Positions 51,207-61,742 of a DNA stretch of 64,000 nucleotides are shown here, piece by piece. Position numbers and translations under genes: made by a program. Each line of letters starts with the position of its first letter. The stretch's first letter is position 1. Origin of the DNA: Sphingomonas radiodurans (lineage in GTDB: Bacteria > Pseudomonadota > Alphaproteobacteria > Sphingomonadales > Sphingomonadaceae); contig NZ_CP086594.1 of NCBI RefSeq assembly GCF_020866845.1, positions 3,252,001-3,316,000 on the forward strand, given 5' to 3'. A model generated the notes under the pieces. That model did no database searches and had not been told where the DNA came from. It saw only the letters and a list, made by a program, of their open reading frames with translations.

Positions 51207-52643
51207 TCAGGCGGCCAATTGGTCTGCGATCCGGCCGAGGCTTTCGCCACGCCCGAGCAGCAGTAGAACGTCGAAAATGCCCGGCGAGGTTCGCCGGCCA
51301 GTGAGTGCGGCGCGGAGCGGTTGGGCAACTTGGCCGAGCTTCAAGCCCAATGCCTCGGCCACTTGCCGCACCGCTGCTTCAAGCGCTTCCGTATCCCACT
51401 CGCCCACCGCGTCAAGCGCAGCGTGTACCTTTGCAAGTGTGTCGCGCGCATTGCCTGCGAGCAACGTTTCCGCATCGGCCGCCATCGGCAGCGGCCGGGT
51501 GGCCAGCAGGAACTGCGCACCATCCGCCAGCTCGTTGAGGTTCGCGGCGCGCGGCTTCAGCGCCGGGATCGCGGCGGCAATCACCGGGCGGCGCGCATCG
51601 TCCGCGTCGAGCCCGAGAATCGCCGACGTCAGCGTCGCGAGCCGCGCATCGTCGGCGGTGCGGATATACTGGCCGTTGAGATGTTCGAGCTTCTTCAGAT
51701 CGAACCGCGACGGCGACTTGCCGACGCCGGCGAGATCGAACCATTCGATTGCCTGCTCGCGACTGATGATCTCGTCGTCGCCATGGCCCCAGCCGAGCCG
51801 CAGAAGATGATTGTCGAGCGCTTCAGGCAGGATGCCGAGTTCGTCGCGATACGCCTCGATCCCGACCGCGCCGTGGCGCTTCGACAGCTTCGCGCCGTCC
51901 GCCCCGTGGATCAGCGGGATGTGCGCGTAGACCGGCTCGGGCCAGCCCATCGCCTTGATGATCGGCAGCTGGCGGAAGGCATTGTTGAGATGATCGTCGC
52001 CGCGGATGATGTGCGTGACGCCCATGTCGTGATCGTCGACCACCACCGCGAGCATATACGTCGGCGTCCCGTCCGACCGCAGCAGCACGAGATCGTCGAG
52101 TTCGGCATTCTGCACGGTCACGCTGCCCTGCACGCGATCCTCGATCGTCGTCGCGCCTTCGGTCGGGGCGGCGAGGCGGACGACGTGCGGGGTCGCAGGA
52201 TCGTTGTGCGTGCGATCGCGCCAGGGCGAGCGAATGCGCAACGGCTGTTTCTTCGCCTGAGCCTCGGCGCGCATCGCGTCGATTTCCTCGGGCGTCATGT
52301 AGCAGCGATAGGCCGCCCCGGCAGCGATCATCGCCTCGGCCACCTCGGCATGGCGCGCGGCGCGGGTCGATTGATAGACCTCGTCACCGTCCCAATCGAG
52401 CCCAAGCCAGCGCATGCCCGAAAGGATCGCGTCGATCGCCGGCTGCGTCGAGCGCGCGCGATCGGTATCCTCGATCCGCAGCAGGAAACGCCCGCCGTGA
52501 TGGCGCGCGAACAGCAGATTGAACAGCGCGGTGCGCGCGCCGCCCAGATGCAGGAAGCCGGTCGGCGACGGGGCAAAACGCGTCACGACGCCGGCGTCGC
52601 GAGCGCCGTCTTTCGACGTGGTATTTTCGATGGTTGCGCTCAA
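51207..52643 (-). CDS. gltX: Glutamyl-tRNA synthetase
   Basis: 478-residue class I synthetase charging tRNA-Glu. The HIGH-type signature is [13 protein letters not shown] and the KMSKS equivalent is KLSKRHG. The catalytic core includes [10 protein letters not shown] and [10 protein letters not shown]. The protein is the length of ordinary bacterial GltX. It has 18 bases to gltA downstream and is divergent from comEC, whose start lies 30 bases away. In some bacteria that lack GlnRS such an enzyme can be non-discriminating; this cannot be told here. Confidence 0.96.
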   Translation of the reverse strand: MSATIENTTSKDGARDAGVVTRFAPSPTGFLHLGGARTALFNLLFARHHGGRFLLRIEDTDRARSTQPAIDAILSGMRWLGLDWDGDEVYQSTRAARHAEVAEAMIAAGAAYRCYMTPEEIDAMRAEAQAKKQPLRIRSPWRDRTHNDPATPHVVRLAAPTEGATTIEDRVQGSVTVQNAELDDLVLLRSDGTPTYMLAVVVDDHDMGVTHIIRGDDHLNNAFRQLPIIKAMGWPEPVYAHIPLIHGADGAKLSKRHGAVGIEAYRDELGILPEALDNHLLRLGWGHGDDEIISREQAIEWFDLAGVGKSPSRFDLKKLEHLNGQYIRTADDARLATLTSAILGLDADDARRPVIAAAIPALKPRAANLNELADGAQFLLATRPLPMAADAETLLAGNARDTLAKVHAALDAVGEWDTEALEAAVRQVAEALGLKLGQVAQPLRAALTGRRTSPGIFDVLLLLGRGESLGRIADQLAA

Positions 52644-52672
52644 GCGCGCTAGCTCCCAGGCTGATAATCGAG

Positions 52673-54904
52673 ATGGCGACGATGGCCGCGCACGCCCCTA
52701 GCACGCACCTTCCCGCGCTTCAAACCGCGCGCGACCGGCTCGAATCCTGGTTCGAGGCGGAGCGCGACCAGCTGCCGCTGTGGCTGCCGGTGGCGCTCGG
52801 TTGTGGGGTCACGACGTGGTTCCTGCTGCCCGATCCGGTGCTGTGGCGCGCGGCGCTGCTCGCGTCGGGTGCGGTGGTTCTGTTCGCTCTCGCAGCGGCG
52901 CGCGGCGGGCGGGCAGGGGCGTCGATCGCGATTGCGGCGCTGGCCTTTGCGGCGGGGCTGGCGCTGGTCTGGTTCCGCGCCGAGCGGGTCGCCGCGCCGG
53001 TGCTGACACGACCCGCGATCGTCGAGCTATCGGGCGCGATCGAGCGCGTCGACCAATTGCCCGCGCGTGACATCGTCCGGCTGCGCCTCACCCGGCTGCA
53101 GTGGATCGACCGCACCCCATCGCCAGCGCCAACCCGCATCCGCGTCAATGTCGTGCAGGCCGATGCGCCGGCAGGCCTCACGCCGGGCGCAACGATCAGG
53201 TTGCGCGCTCGGCTGATGCCGCCGCCCCCGCCGGCGGTGCCCGGCGCCTATGATTTCGCGCGGGTCGCGTGGTTCGACGGCATTGGCGCGACTGGCCGCG
53301 CGCTCGGTCGCTTGACGATCCTGGCCGGCGGTGCCGCGCGCGAGCCACTGCGCGCACGGCTGTCGCGGCACATCCAGGCGCGGCTCGACGGCAGCGCCGG
53401 CGGCATCGCGGCAGCACTCGCGACGGGTGACACGGGCGGCATCGCGCTGGAGGATCAGGAAGCGATGCGCCGCTCCGGTCTCGCGCACCTGCTGTCGGTG
53501 AGTGGGCTGCACATCACCGCCGTGGTGGGCCTGACGATGCTGGTGGCCGCCCGCTTGCTCGCGCTCAACATGCGGCTGGCGCTCACCGGGCGCGTGCCGT
53601 TGATCGCGGCAGCCGTCGCAGCGGCGGTGGCGATCGGATACACGCTGCTGACGGGTAGCGAGGTGCCGACGATCCGCAGCTGCGTCGCCGCGCTGCTGGT
53701 GCTCGCGGCGATGGCGCTGGGCCGTGAGGCGCTGACGCTGAGATTGGTCGCGACCGGGGCGGTGGTAGTGCTGCTGCTCTGGCCCGAGGCGCTCGCCGGG
53801 CCGAGCTTCCAACTATCGTTCGCGGCGGTGACAGCGATCATCGCGCTGGCCGAGCACCCCCGGGTCCGCGCGTGGTTCGCGCCGCGCGAGGAGGGCTGGG
53901 GCAGTTGGCTGCTGCGCGGCGGCGCTTCGCTGCTGCTTACCGGCGTGGCCGTCGAACTCGCGCTGATGCCGATCGCAGTGTTCCACTTCCACAAGGCCGG
54001 GCTCTATGGTGCGGTCGCAAACCTCGTCGCGATCCCGCTGACGACGTTCGTCGTGATGCCGGTCGAGGCACTCGCGCTGGCGCTCGACTCGGTCGGGCTC
54101 GGCGCGCCGGCATGGTGGCTCGCCGGTCAGTCGCTCGCGCTGCTGCTATGGATCGCGCACCTCACCGCCGATGCGCCCGGCGCGGTCGCCGCGCTTCCGG
54201 CGATGCCGCATGGTGCCTTCGCACTGATGGTCGCGGGCGGGCTGTGGCTGGCGCTGTGGCGTACGCGCTGGCGGCGGCTCGGGCTTGCCCCGATGCTCGC
54301 CGGAGCGGCATGGGCGCTGGTCATGCCGCCGCCCGACATATTGGTGACCGGCGACGGCCGCCACGTCGCCGTCCGCCTCCCCGACGGCAAGGTCGCGCTG
54401 CTACGCGACCGCGCGGGTGACTATGCGCGTGACACGCTCGCGGAAAACGGCGGCACCGATGACGAGCCGGTGCTCCTGTCGGAACAGCGCGCCGCCGATT
54501 GTACCCGCGACCTGTGCCGCATCGATCTGTACAGCAGCGGTCGGCGCTGGCGCATCCTCGCGACCCGCAGCGCCTATCTGGTGCCGGCGGGCGCGCTGAT
54601 CGATGCCTGCCGCGCGGCCGACATCGTCGTCAGCGAGCGGCGACTGCCGAGGCGCTGCACCCCACGCTGGCTGCGTCTCGATCGCGAGACGCTCGCGAGG
54701 ACGGGCGGGGTAACGCTCGGCCTCAGCTCAGGGAGAGTCAAGACGGTGCGAACGGAAGGCGATCGACACCGGTGGGTCGCGGCGGCAGACACTCGGCCGG
54801 GGCCGTGGCGGCGGGTCGGGGCGCCGTCACGAAGAGGAAAGTTCACCGACGACGTCGCCGGAAGCACGACTGGGCGGCAGATAACGACACCAACGGATCG
54901 CTAA
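52673..54904 (+). CDS. comEC: ComEC/Rec2 family competence DNA-uptake channel
   Basis: 743-residue polytopic membrane protein for single-stranded DNA transport. The N-terminal 60-120 residues are hydrophobic; a DUF4131-like beta domain follows. The Competence domain spans roughly 260-520 with [21 protein letters not shown] and [14 protein letters not shown]. The C-terminal extracellular part has a short metallo-beta-lactamase-like remnant around [12 protein letters not shown], without the HxHxDH motif. The C-terminal tail is basic. Start 52673 or 52682. The gene is divergent from gltX. Presence of one gene does not prove competence. Confidence 0.9.
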   Translation: MATMAAHAPSTHLPALQTARDRLESWFEAERDQLPLWLPVALGCGVTTWFLLPDPVLWRAALLASGAVVLFALAAARGGRAGASIAIAALAFAAGLALVWFRAERVAAPVLTRPAIVELSGAIERVDQLPARDIVRLRLTRLQWIDRTPSPAPTRIRVNVVQADAPAGLTPGATIRLRARLMPPPPPAVPGAYDFARVAWFDGIGATGRALGRLTILAGGAAREPLRARLSRHIQARLDGSAGGIAAALATGDTGGIALEDQEAMRRSGLAHLLSVSGLHITAVVGLTMLVAARLLALNMRLALTGRVPLIAAAVAAAVAIGYTLLTGSEVPTIRSCVAALLVLAAMALGREALTLRLVATGAVVVLLLWPEALAGPSFQLSFAAVTAIIALAEHPRVRAWFAPREEGWGSWLLRGGASLLLTGVAVELALMPIAVFHFHKAGLYGAVANLVAIPLTTFVVMPVEALALALDSVGLGAPAWWLAGQSLALLLWIAHLTADAPGAVAALPAMPHGAFALMVAGGLWLALWRTRWRRLGLAPMLAGAAWALVMPPPDILVTGDGRHVAVRLPDGKVALLRDRAGDYARDTLAENGGTDDEPVLLSEQRAADCTRDLCRIDLYSSGRRWRILATRSAYLVPAGALIDACRAADIVVSERRLPRRCTPRWLRLDRETLARTGGVTLGLSSGRVKTVRTEGDRHRWVAAADTRPGPWRRVGAPSRRGKFTDDVAGSTTGRQITTPTDR

Positions 54905-54955
54905 CCGGTGCGGCCTTGCACATATGAAAACCGAACCACCAACACACGGAGGCCC

Positions 54956-56017
54956 ATGCGCTTCACGGACCGCCTCGGCTTAACCCTGCCCCTGATCCAG
55001 GCGCCGATGGCGGGCGTATCGACCCCCGCCTTGGCAGCGGCGGTATGCGAGGCTGGCGCACTTGGCTCGATCGCGATCGGCGCCACCGATGTAGCCAGCG
55101 CCCGCACGATGATTGCGGACGTGCGCGCGCGCACTGATCGCGCGTTCAACGTTAACGTGTTCGTCCATCGCCCCGCACACGCCGATCCCGTCCGCGAAGC
55201 GCACTGGCTCGATCTGCTGCGCCCGCTGTTCGCCGAATTTCGCGTCGAGCCACCACCCGCGCTCCGGACGATCTACACGAGCTTCGCTGACGACGCCGAC
55301 ATGCTCGCGATGCTCGTCGACACCGCGCCGCCCGTGGTAAGTTTCCACTTCGGCATTCCGCCGGCAGACACCCTGGACGCGCTACGCGCCCGCGGCGTGT
55401 TCATGCTTGCAACGGCGACCAGCGTCGATGAGGCGATTGCGATCGAGGCCGCCGGAATCGATGCGATCGGGGCGCAAGGCATCGAAGCTGGCGGTCACCG
55501 CGGCATGTTCGAGCCTCAAGCGCCCGACGCAGCGATGAGCACCCTGGCGCTAACCGAAACGCTCGCAAAGACCACGCACCTGCCGATCATCGCTGCCGGT
55601 GGGATCATGGACGGCGCCGGCATCGCCGCGGCGCTCGACCGCGGCGCGGCGGGGGTGCAGCTCGGCACCGCATTCATCGCCTGTCCGGAGTCGGCGGCGG
55701 ACGAGGCATACCGCGCAGCGGTTAGCGGCCTGAGCGCCGACACCACGATCCTCACGTCGGTGATTTCCGGGCGGCCAGCGCGCGCGATCCCGAACCGCTT
55801 TACCGCCCTGGACACCGGCTCAAACATCCCGCCGGACTATCCACGCGCTTACGATGCTGGAAAGGCTCTCCATGCTGCCGCAAAAGCGACGGGCGAAAAT
55901 GGCTTCGGTGCACACTGGGCTGGCCAAGGCGCTCCATTCGCTCGCAGCCTGCCCGCTGCAGAGCTGATCGCAGCGTTGAAAGCCGAGCTCGAAGCATGCC
56001 GAGAGCAACAATCCTGA
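54956..56017 (+). CDS. Class I nitronate monooxygenase
   Basis: 353-residue FMN-dependent TIM barrel that detoxifies propionate 3-nitronate and related nitronates. In contrast to the protein at 6838-7773, it keeps the catalytic histidine in GIEAGGHRGMFEP. Other blocks: LIQAPMAGVST, IIAAGGIMDGAGIAAAL and GVQLGTAFIACPES. The start at 54956 follows ACGGAGG. It stands alone between comEC and lexA, an unusual insertion in an otherwise conserved order. Confidence 0.9.
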   Translation: MRFTDRLGLTLPLIQAPMAGVSTPALAAAVCEAGALGSIAIGATDVASARTMIADVRARTDRAFNVNVFVHRPAHADPVREAHWLDLLRPLFAEFRVEPPPALRTIYTSFADDADMLAMLVDTAPPVVSFHFGIPPADTLDALRARGVFMLATATSVDEAIAIEAAGIDAIGAQGIEAGGHRGMFEPQAPDAAMSTLALTETLAKTTHLPIIAAGGIMDGAGIAAALDRGAAGVQLGTAFIACPESAADEAYRAAVSGLSADTTILTSVISGRPARAIPNRFTALDTGSNIPPDYPRAYDAGKALHAAAKATGENGFGAHWAGQGAPFARSLPAAELIAALKAELEACREQQS

Positions 56018-56098
56018 GAATCTTCCAGGCGATGAAACTTACCCGCCCGCGACCTTGCGGCGCTTGCTAGGCGGAAAGCTAGATTCCCTGACGCGGCA

Positions 56099-56761
56099 TC
56101 ACGAATATCGCCGCAAGATCCCCGCAAGCTTGCCCTGCACCCGCACCTGCGCCGGCGCATAACGCTGCGGATCGTACGCGCGGTTCGCCGGGTCGAGCCG
56201 GATCATCGCACCCTCGCGGCGGAAGTACTTAAGCGTCGCCTCATTGTCCTCGATCAGTGCCACGACGATCTCGCCATCGCGCGCCACGTCCTGACGACGG
56301 ATCAGCGCATAGTCGCCATCGAGAATGCCGGCCTCGACCATCGAGTCGCCCGCCACTTCCAACGCGAAATGGTCGCCGGCGCCGAGCAGCGCCGCTGGCA
56401 CGGGGAGCATCGTCGATCCCTCGAAAGCCTCGATCGGAACACCCGCGGCGATCCGCCCGTGCAGCGGTACTTCGATCACGTCGTTGGCCGGCGCGGGCAC
56501 TGCCTTGCGCGCAGGTGCCGGTGTCGGCGCGCGCCGTGGCTCGGCGCGCTCTGGGATCTTGATCACTTCGAGCGCGCGGGCGCGATTGGGCAGGCGGCGC
56601 AGGAAGCCGCGCTCCTCGAGCGCCGAGATCAGCCGGTGAACGCCGGACTTGGACTTCAGGTCAAGCGCCTCCTTCATCTCCTCGAACGAGGGCGAGACAC
56701 CGGTCTCGATCAACCGGTCCTCGATGAAACAGATCAGCTCGTGCTGTTTCCTGGTGAGCAT
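56099..56761 (-). CDS. lexA: SOS-response repressor LexA
   Basis: 220-residue repressor that cleaves itself with RecA. The N-terminal winged helix has [22 protein letters not shown], the cleavage site is A106-G107 in [10 protein letters not shown], and the catalytic dyad is S140 (GDSMVEAG) and K178 ([10 protein letters not shown]). A proline/alanine-rich linker lies between domains. Autoregulation is indicated by boxes at 56781-56806, 20 bases upstream. Convergent with the nitronate monooxygenase gene. Confidence 0.97.
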   Translation of the reverse strand: MLTRKQHELICFIEDRLIETGVSPSFEEMKEALDLKSKSGVHRLISALEERGFLRRLPNRARALEVIKIPERAEPRRAPTPAPARKAVPAPANDVIEVPLHGRIAAGVPIEAFEGSTMLPVPAALLGAGDHFALEVAGDSMVEAGILDGDYALIRRQDVARDGEIVVALIEDNEATLKYFRREGAMIRLDPANRAYDPQRYAPAQVRVQGKLAGILRRYS

Positions 56762-56780
56762 GGCGTCATCATCTCCGCGC

Positions 56781-56806
56781 GAACAGACAAGGAACCTTTA
56801 TGGAAC
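56781..56806 (-). promoter_or_regulatory. LexA operator: three phased GAAC repeats
   Basis: GAAC occurs at 56781, 56792 and 56803, each separated by 7 bases, so two overlapping copies of GAAC-N7-GAAC (GTTC-N7-GTTC on the coding strand) are formed. The single form is the known alphaproteobacterial SOS box. It lies 20 bases upstream of the lexA start. The overlap of a third repeat is seen directly; its effect on regulation is inferred. Confidence 0.85.
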
Positions 56807-56819
56807 GTTCCAACGTACG

Positions 56820-58004
56820 TCAAGCGATCATGAGGACTTCCGCCGAGTCGCCGCGTTCCGCCGCTGGGTCGTGCGGCGGGCGGACGATCAAGCATTGCGC
56901 GCGCGCAAGCGTCATAAGCATCGAACTGTCCTGGATCGCCGCCACATAAGCGCGCCCGTCGCGCAGTTCGGCGCGCATATAGTCGGTGCGTGGGCCGTTC
57001 GCGGGCAGCGACTCGCCCAGGATCGCATGCGTGGTGATCGGGAAGGGCTGTGCCGCGCCGGCCAGTCGCGCGATCACTGGTTTGACGAACAGCAGCGCGG
57101 TCACGAACGCCGACACTGGATTACCGGGCAGGCCGAGCACCGGCATGTCGCCGCGCCGCCCCGCCATCAGCGGCTTGCCGGGGCGAAGCGCGACGCGCCA
57201 GAAGTCGATCGTCGCCCCTGCGCCGAGCAGCGCCGGCCGGACGAGGTCGTGATCGCCCACCGATGCGCCGCCGGTCGTGACCAGCAGGTCTGCGTCGACC
57301 GTCGCAAAGGCCTGCGTCAGCACATCGAGCCGATCGGGCAGGATGCCGAGATCGATGATGTCGACCGGCAGGTCGGCCAGCAGCGTGCGCAGCAGCAGCC
57401 GGTTCGATTCGGGTAGCGAGTCCGCGCCGAAGTCAGCCCCCGGATCGACCAGCTCGTCGCCCGTCGCAGCCAGCGCAACGCGCACCCGGCGATGCACCGC
57501 CGCGTGCGAAACTCCCCCAGTCGCCGCCACTGCCAGCCGCGCCGCCGTCAGCCGATCACCCGCCGCGACCAGCACGTCGCCCTCAGTAAAATCGAGCCCG
57601 CGCCGGCGCACGTTGCCGCCGATCCGCAGCGGGCCCTCGCCAGCAAGGATCAGCCGCTCGCCGTCGCGTTCGGCCTCCTCCTGCACCATCACCACATCCG
57701 CGCCGTCGGGTATCGCCGCGCCGGTGAAGATCCGCACCGCCTCGCCGGCGCCGATCCCGCCATCGAACGGCCGGCCGGCCGCGCTCTCGCCGATCACGCG
57801 CCACGGGCCGGGCAGGTCGGCGAAGCGCAGCGCATAGCCGTCCATCGCCGACAGGTCGCGCATCGGCTGCGTACGCCGCGCGACCAGTGGCTCCGCGGCC
57901 CAGCGCCCGCCCGCTTGGGTGATCGGCAGCGTCTCGGTGGCGACTGGCGCGATGGCGGCGATCAGGCGTGCCTGCGCCTGCGCGACGGGAAGCAATTCGC
58001 TCAT
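56820..58004 (-). CDS. moeA: Molybdopterin molybdenumtransferase
   Basis: 394-residue MoeA that inserts molybdate into adenylylated molybdopterin. Seen: RDLSAMDGYALRF, GAAIPDGADVVMVQE, ALAATGDELV, LLVTTGGASVGDHD, and the C-terminal MPVLGLPGNPVSAFV. The start at 58004 is chosen. It ends 14 bases from the LexA box. An M24 peptidase gene on the other strand separates it from moaC. Confidence 0.95.
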   Translation of the reverse strand: MSELLPVAQAQARLIAAIAPVATETLPITQAGGRWAAEPLVARRTQPMRDLSAMDGYALRFADLPGPWRVIGESAAGRPFDGGIGAGEAVRIFTGAAIPDGADVVMVQEEAERDGERLILAGEGPLRIGGNVRRRGLDFTEGDVLVAAGDRLTAARLAVAATGGVSHAAVHRRVRVALAATGDELVDPGADFGADSLPESNRLLLRTLLADLPVDIIDLGILPDRLDVLTQAFATVDADLLVTTGGASVGDHDLVRPALLGAGATIDFWRVALRPGKPLMAGRRGDMPVLGLPGNPVSAFVTALLFVKPVIARLAGAAQPFPITTHAILGESLPANGPRTDYMRAELRDGRAYVAAIQDSSMLMTLARAQCLIVRPPHDPAAERGDSAEVLMIA

Positions 58005-58078
58005 GCCGGGCCGAGTGGCAGATTGACGGCGCGAGCAACAGTGCGATTGATGCGACAAGCAAAAAGCAAACGGGGGCA

Positions 58079-59434
58079 ATGATGCAGTGGTTGGCAATAG
58101 TGGCAGCGGCGGGATTGATCGGGGCGGCGCCGCTGCCCGCACCGGATCAGGCGGAGACGCTGTCGCCGCTCGCCCCGGCGGTGCTGCCGCTGCGCGAACA
58201 GGCGCAGGTGCGCGACGGCTGGCTGCGCGAGCGGCTCGACATGGTCGTGCCGCGGCTGATGCGCGACGCAAAGGTCGACATGTGGATCCTGATCGCGCGG
58301 GAAAATGCCGAGGATCCGGTGCTCGCCACCATGCTCGATGCCGAGAGCTTTCACGCGCGGCGACGCACGATCCTCGTCTTCCACGATCCCGGTGATGGCA
58401 AGCCGGTCGAGCGGCTGACGGTGAGCCGCTATGGCCTTGCAGACCTGTTCCCGTCGGCGTGGAAGCCCGAGGAGCAGCCCGATCAATGGAAGCGCCTCGG
58501 ACAGATCGTCGCCGAACGCCGCCCGCGTCGCATCGCGGTCAACGTGTCGCCCGAGACGGCATTCGCCGACGGCCTGACCAAGAGCCAGCATGACGAACTG
58601 AGCGCGGCGCTGGGCGACGATGCCAGGCGGCTCGTCCCCGCCGGCCCGCTCGCGATCGGCTGGCTAGAGACGCGGACACCCGCGGAAATCGCGCGCTATC
58701 CCGAGATCGTTCGCACTGCGCATGCGATCATCGCGCAGGGCTTTTCCGCGCGCACGGTCAGCCCGGGCGTCACGACCGCCGACGATCTCGTCTGGTGGTA
58801 TCGTGAGCGCATCGCCGCACTGAAGCTCGACACCTGGTTCCAGCCATCGGTCGCGATCTTCCGCCGCGGCGCTAAGGAACTGTCGGGTGACGAGGTGATC
58901 CGGCCGGGCGACATGCTGTGGGTCGATTTCGGCATCAAATATCTGGGCCTGAACACCGATACGCAGCATCTCGCCTATGTACTGCGCCCCGGCGAGCGCG
59001 AGGCGCCCAAGGGCTTGCGTGATGGCCTCGCCGCCGCGAACGGCGTGCAGGATGCGCTGACCGGTGCATTCCGCACCGGCCTCACCGGAAACGAGATGCT
59101 CGCCGCAGCCCGCGCGACGGCGCTCGCCAAGGGCTTGCGTCCAACGATCTACTCCCACCCCATCGGCTATCACGGCCACGCCGCCGGCACCGCGATCGGT
59201 TTCTGGGACGATCAGAAGCCATCGCCGCGCGGCGACTATAAACTGCGTCCGATGACGGCATGGTCGATCGAGCTGTCGGCGACTCACGCCGTCCCCGAAT
59301 GGGGCGGGCAGGAGGTCCAGTTCCGGCTTGAGGAAGATGCATGGTTCGATGGCACGCGCGTTCGGTATCTCGATGGTCGGCAGACCCGCTTTCACTTGAT
59401 CGGCGCTGCGGGGGCAAAACGAAAGCCGCGTTGA
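58079..59434 (+). CDS. Secreted M24 family Xaa-Pro aminopeptidase-like protein
   Basis: 451-residue exported metallopeptidase. Signal peptide at about 1-18 (MMQWLAIVAAAGLIGAAP). The creatinase-like N-terminal domain precedes the pita-bread fold. All five metal ligands are placed: D in WVDFGIKYLG, D in NTDTQHL, H in GYHGHAAG, E in SIELSATHAVP and E in EVQFRLEEDAW. It probably cleaves the N-terminal residue before proline in periplasmic peptides. It is a lone plus-strand gene between moaC and moeA. Start 58079 or the adjacent 58082. Confidence 0.87.
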   Translation: MMQWLAIVAAAGLIGAAPLPAPDQAETLSPLAPAVLPLREQAQVRDGWLRERLDMVVPRLMRDAKVDMWILIARENAEDPVLATMLDAESFHARRRTILVFHDPGDGKPVERLTVSRYGLADLFPSAWKPEEQPDQWKRLGQIVAERRPRRIAVNVSPETAFADGLTKSQHDELSAALGDDARRLVPAGPLAIGWLETRTPAEIARYPEIVRTAHAIIAQGFSARTVSPGVTTADDLVWWYRERIAALKLDTWFQPSVAIFRRGAKELSGDEVIRPGDMLWVDFGIKYLGLNTDTQHLAYVLRPGEREAPKGLRDGLAAANGVQDALTGAFRTGLTGNEMLAAARATALAKGLRPTIYSHPIGYHGHAAGTAIGFWDDQKPSPRGDYKLRPMTAWSIELSATHAVPEWGGQEVQFRLEEDAWFDGTRVRYLDGRQTRFHLIGAAGAKRKPR

Positions 59435-59512
59435 GCGTCACTGTCCCGGCGTTTCCCGCGGGTTGCGCCGTCTGCCCCGCGGGCAGCGGCGCGGCAGAGT
59501 CGCTTTCGTAGA

Positions 59513-59980
59513 TTACGCCGCGAAATCCCCCGATTTTCCCCCGGTCTTACGCAGCAGTTTCACGCCCTCGATCGTCATCCTTTTGTCGATCGCCTTGGCC
59601 ATGTCGTAGATCGTGAGCAGCGCGACGGACACGGCGGTCAACGCCTCCATCTCGACGCCGGTGCGGCCAGTCGTGGCAACCGTCGCCGTCGCGCTGACGC
59701 CATCTGCCTCTATTGTAAGGTCAATTGTCACCTTCGACAGCGGCAGCGGGTGGCACAGCGGGATCAGCTCGCTCGTGCGCTTCGCCGCCATGATCCCGGC
59801 AACGCGCGCCACCGCGAGCACGTCGCCCTTGGCCACCGCACCATCAGCAATCGCCCGCGCCGCCTCGGCCGACATTAAAATTCGGCCAAATGCAACGGCT
59901 TCTCGTACGGTCTCGACCTTGCCGCCGACATCCACCATCCGCGCCGCGCCAGCCTCGTCGAGATGCGTGAGCCCGCTCAT
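59513..59980 (-). CDS. moaC: Cyclic pyranopterin monophosphate synthase
   Basis: 155-residue enzyme of molybdenum-cofactor synthesis that makes cyclic pyranopterin monophosphate. Seen: [18 protein letters not shown], the conserved [12 protein letters not shown] block, and [26 protein letters not shown] with the catalytic lysine and aspartate. Its ATG overlaps the trpC stop by 4 bases, so it is translated from the trp operon mRNA. moaA, moaD and moaE are not in the window. Confidence 0.96.
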   Translation of the reverse strand: MSGLTHLDEAGAARMVDVGGKVETVREAVAFGRILMSAEAARAIADGAVAKGDVLAVARVAGIMAAKRTSELIPLCHPLPLSKVTIDLTIEADGVSATATVATTGRTGVEMEALTAVSVALLTIYDMAKAIDKRMTIEGVKLLRKTGGKSGDFAA

Positions 59981-60756
59981 CCGACCAGCGCCCGCGTCGC
60001 CGCGGCGATGTCATCCTGCCGCATCAGGCTCTCGCCGATCAGGAAGCAGCGCACACCATGCCCCGCCATGGCATCGAGATCGGCACGCGTGTTGAGCCCG
60101 CTTTCAGCCACGAAGGTGCAGCCCGCTGGCGCTCGCCCGACCAGCTCGTACGTGCGATCGAAGCTCACCGAAAAATCACGCAAATCCCGGTTGTTGACGC
60201 CGATCAGCCGCGATTTCAGCTTGAGCGCGCGATCGAGTTCGTCAGCATCGTGGACCTCCACCAGCACGTCCATCCCGCGCTCGATCGCCGCCGCTTCTAG
60301 CTCCGCGGCGACGGTATCTTCCAGCGCAGCCATGATGATCAGGATCGCATCCGCCCCGATCGCGCGCGCCTCGGCGACTTGCCACGGATCGAGCATGAAG
60401 TCCTTGCGGATCACCGGCAGGTCGCACGCCGCGCGCGCCGCGACGAGATAATCCTCATGGCCCTGGAAATACTCCCGGTCGGTGAGGATCGACAGGCACG
60501 CCGCGCCGCCGTCTTCATACGCGCGAGCATGCGCCGGCGGATCGAAGTCGGCGCGGATCAAGCCCTTGGACGGGCTCGCCTTCTTGATCTCGGCGATCAG
60601 TGCGTAGCGGTCCGTTGTGCGATCAAGCGCGGCTTTGAATCCGCGCGGCGTGCTCTGCGCCGCAGCCAGCGCATCGAGATCGCTTAACGAGCGCAGCTGC
60701 CGCCGCGCCGCGACCTCCTCGCGCTTCGTCGCCAGGATCGTGTTGAGAATAGTCAT
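59977..60756 (-). CDS. trpC: Indole-3-glycerol phosphate synthase
   Basis: 259-residue (beta/alpha)8 enzyme of tryptophan synthesis. Seen: [15 protein letters not shown] with the catalytic lysine, [51 protein letters not shown], and [12 protein letters not shown]. It is a monofunctional protein, without a fused TrpF. Coupled by 4-base overlaps to trpD upstream and moaC downstream. Confidence 0.96.
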   Translation of the reverse strand: MTILNTILATKREEVAARRQLRSLSDLDALAAAQSTPRGFKAALDRTTDRYALIAEIKKASPSKGLIRADFDPPAHARAYEDGGAACLSILTDREYFQGHEDYLVAARAACDLPVIRKDFMLDPWQVAEARAIGADAILIIMAALEDTVAAELEAAAIERGMDVLVEVHDADELDRALKLKSRLIGVNNRDLRDFSVSFDRTYELVGRAPAGCTFVAESGLNTRADLDAMAGHGVRCFLIGESLMRQDDIAAATRALVG

Positions 60757-61742
60757 GCCCAGTCGATCCAGCGGTCGAGCAGATCAAGCGCCGCACCACT
60801 GTCGATCGCTTCGGCTGCCCGAGCTGCGCCGGCGCTCAGCGGCTCGCCGACCAGCGCCAGCGCGGTGGCCGCGTTGAGCACCACCGCGTCGCGATAGGCC
60901 CCGCGCGCGCCATCGAGCAGGTCGCGCAGCGCCCGAGCGTTATAGGCCGGATCTCCTCCGCGGATCGCTTCCACCGGGTGCCGCCGAACGCCAGCATCCT
61001 CGGGCACGATCTGGCTTCCGACCGCTACGTCGCCGATCGCCACCACCAGCGTCGGCCCCGCGCCGGAAACTTCGTCGAGCCCTTCCTCGCCCGACACCAC
61101 CAGCGCCGCCTCGGTGCCGAGCTGCGCCAGCGCCTCGGCATAGACGGGCGCATAATCGGGCCGCGCGATGCCGATCAGCTGCCGCGTGACGCGCGCCGGA
61201 TTGGCGAGCGGCCCCATGAGGTTGAAGATCGTTCGCGTGCCAAGCCGCTGCCGGATCGGCGTGATCCGCTTCATCGCCGGATGGTGATTGCCGGCGAACA
61301 GGAAACAGATCCCAAGCTCGTTCAGCGTTTCCTCGGCGAGTTCCCCCGCGCGCGCCATGTCGAGCCCCAGCGCCTCGAGCGTGTCCGCCGCGCCGGCCTT
61401 TGACGAAGCGGCGCGGTTGCCGTGCTTGGCCACCGGCACGCCGCATGCCGCGACCACTAGGCTGACTGCCGTCGATACGTTGAGCGTATGGTGCCCGTCG
61501 CCGCCCGTGCCACACACGTCGATCGCACCCGTCGGCGCGCTGATCGCCACCAGCCGCGCGCGCATCGCGCGGGCCGCCTCGGCGATCTCGATCGAGGTCT
61601 CGCCGCGTGCCGACAGGTCGACCAGGAAACGCGCGATCGCTTCCTCGCTCGCGCGCCCGTCGAGGATGTCCGCGAACGCCTGCGCGGCGCTCTCGTGCGA
61701 CAGCGGCGACGCAGTATCGGGCAGCAGCGCCATCGTGGTCAT
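60753..61742 (-). CDS. trpD: Anthranilate phosphoribosyltransferase
   Basis: 329-residue enzyme transferring phosphoribosyl to anthranilate. The PRPP-binding glycine-rich segment is [36 protein letters not shown] and [11 protein letters not shown] are the other family blocks. The start at 61742 (MTTMALLPD) overlaps the trpG stop by 4 bases. Stands alone, not fused to TrpG. Confidence 0.96.
   Translation of the reverse strand: MTTMALLPDTASPLSHESAAQAFADILDGRASEEAIARFLVDLSARGETSIEIAEAARAMRARLVAISAPTGAIDVCGTGGDGHHTLNVSTAVSLVVAACGVPVAKHGNRAASSKAGAADTLEALGLDMARAGELAEETLNELGICFLFAGNHHPAMKRITPIRQRLGTRTIFNLMGPLANPARVTRQLIGIARPDYAPVYAEALAQLGTEAALVVSGEEGLDEVSGAGPTLVVAIGDVAVGSQIVPEDAGVRRHPVEAIRGGDPAYNARALRDLLDGARGAYRDAVVLNAATALALVGEPLSAGAARAAEAIDSGAALDLLDRWIDWA

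Noticed and set aside
56032..56070. A 12-codon frame (MKLTRPRPCGAC) between the nitronate monooxygenase and lexA
   Set aside because: It looks like a leader peptide, but no plus-strand gene follows, and the ribosome binding site is weak. It may be a remnant of a gene start; not enough to call a gene.
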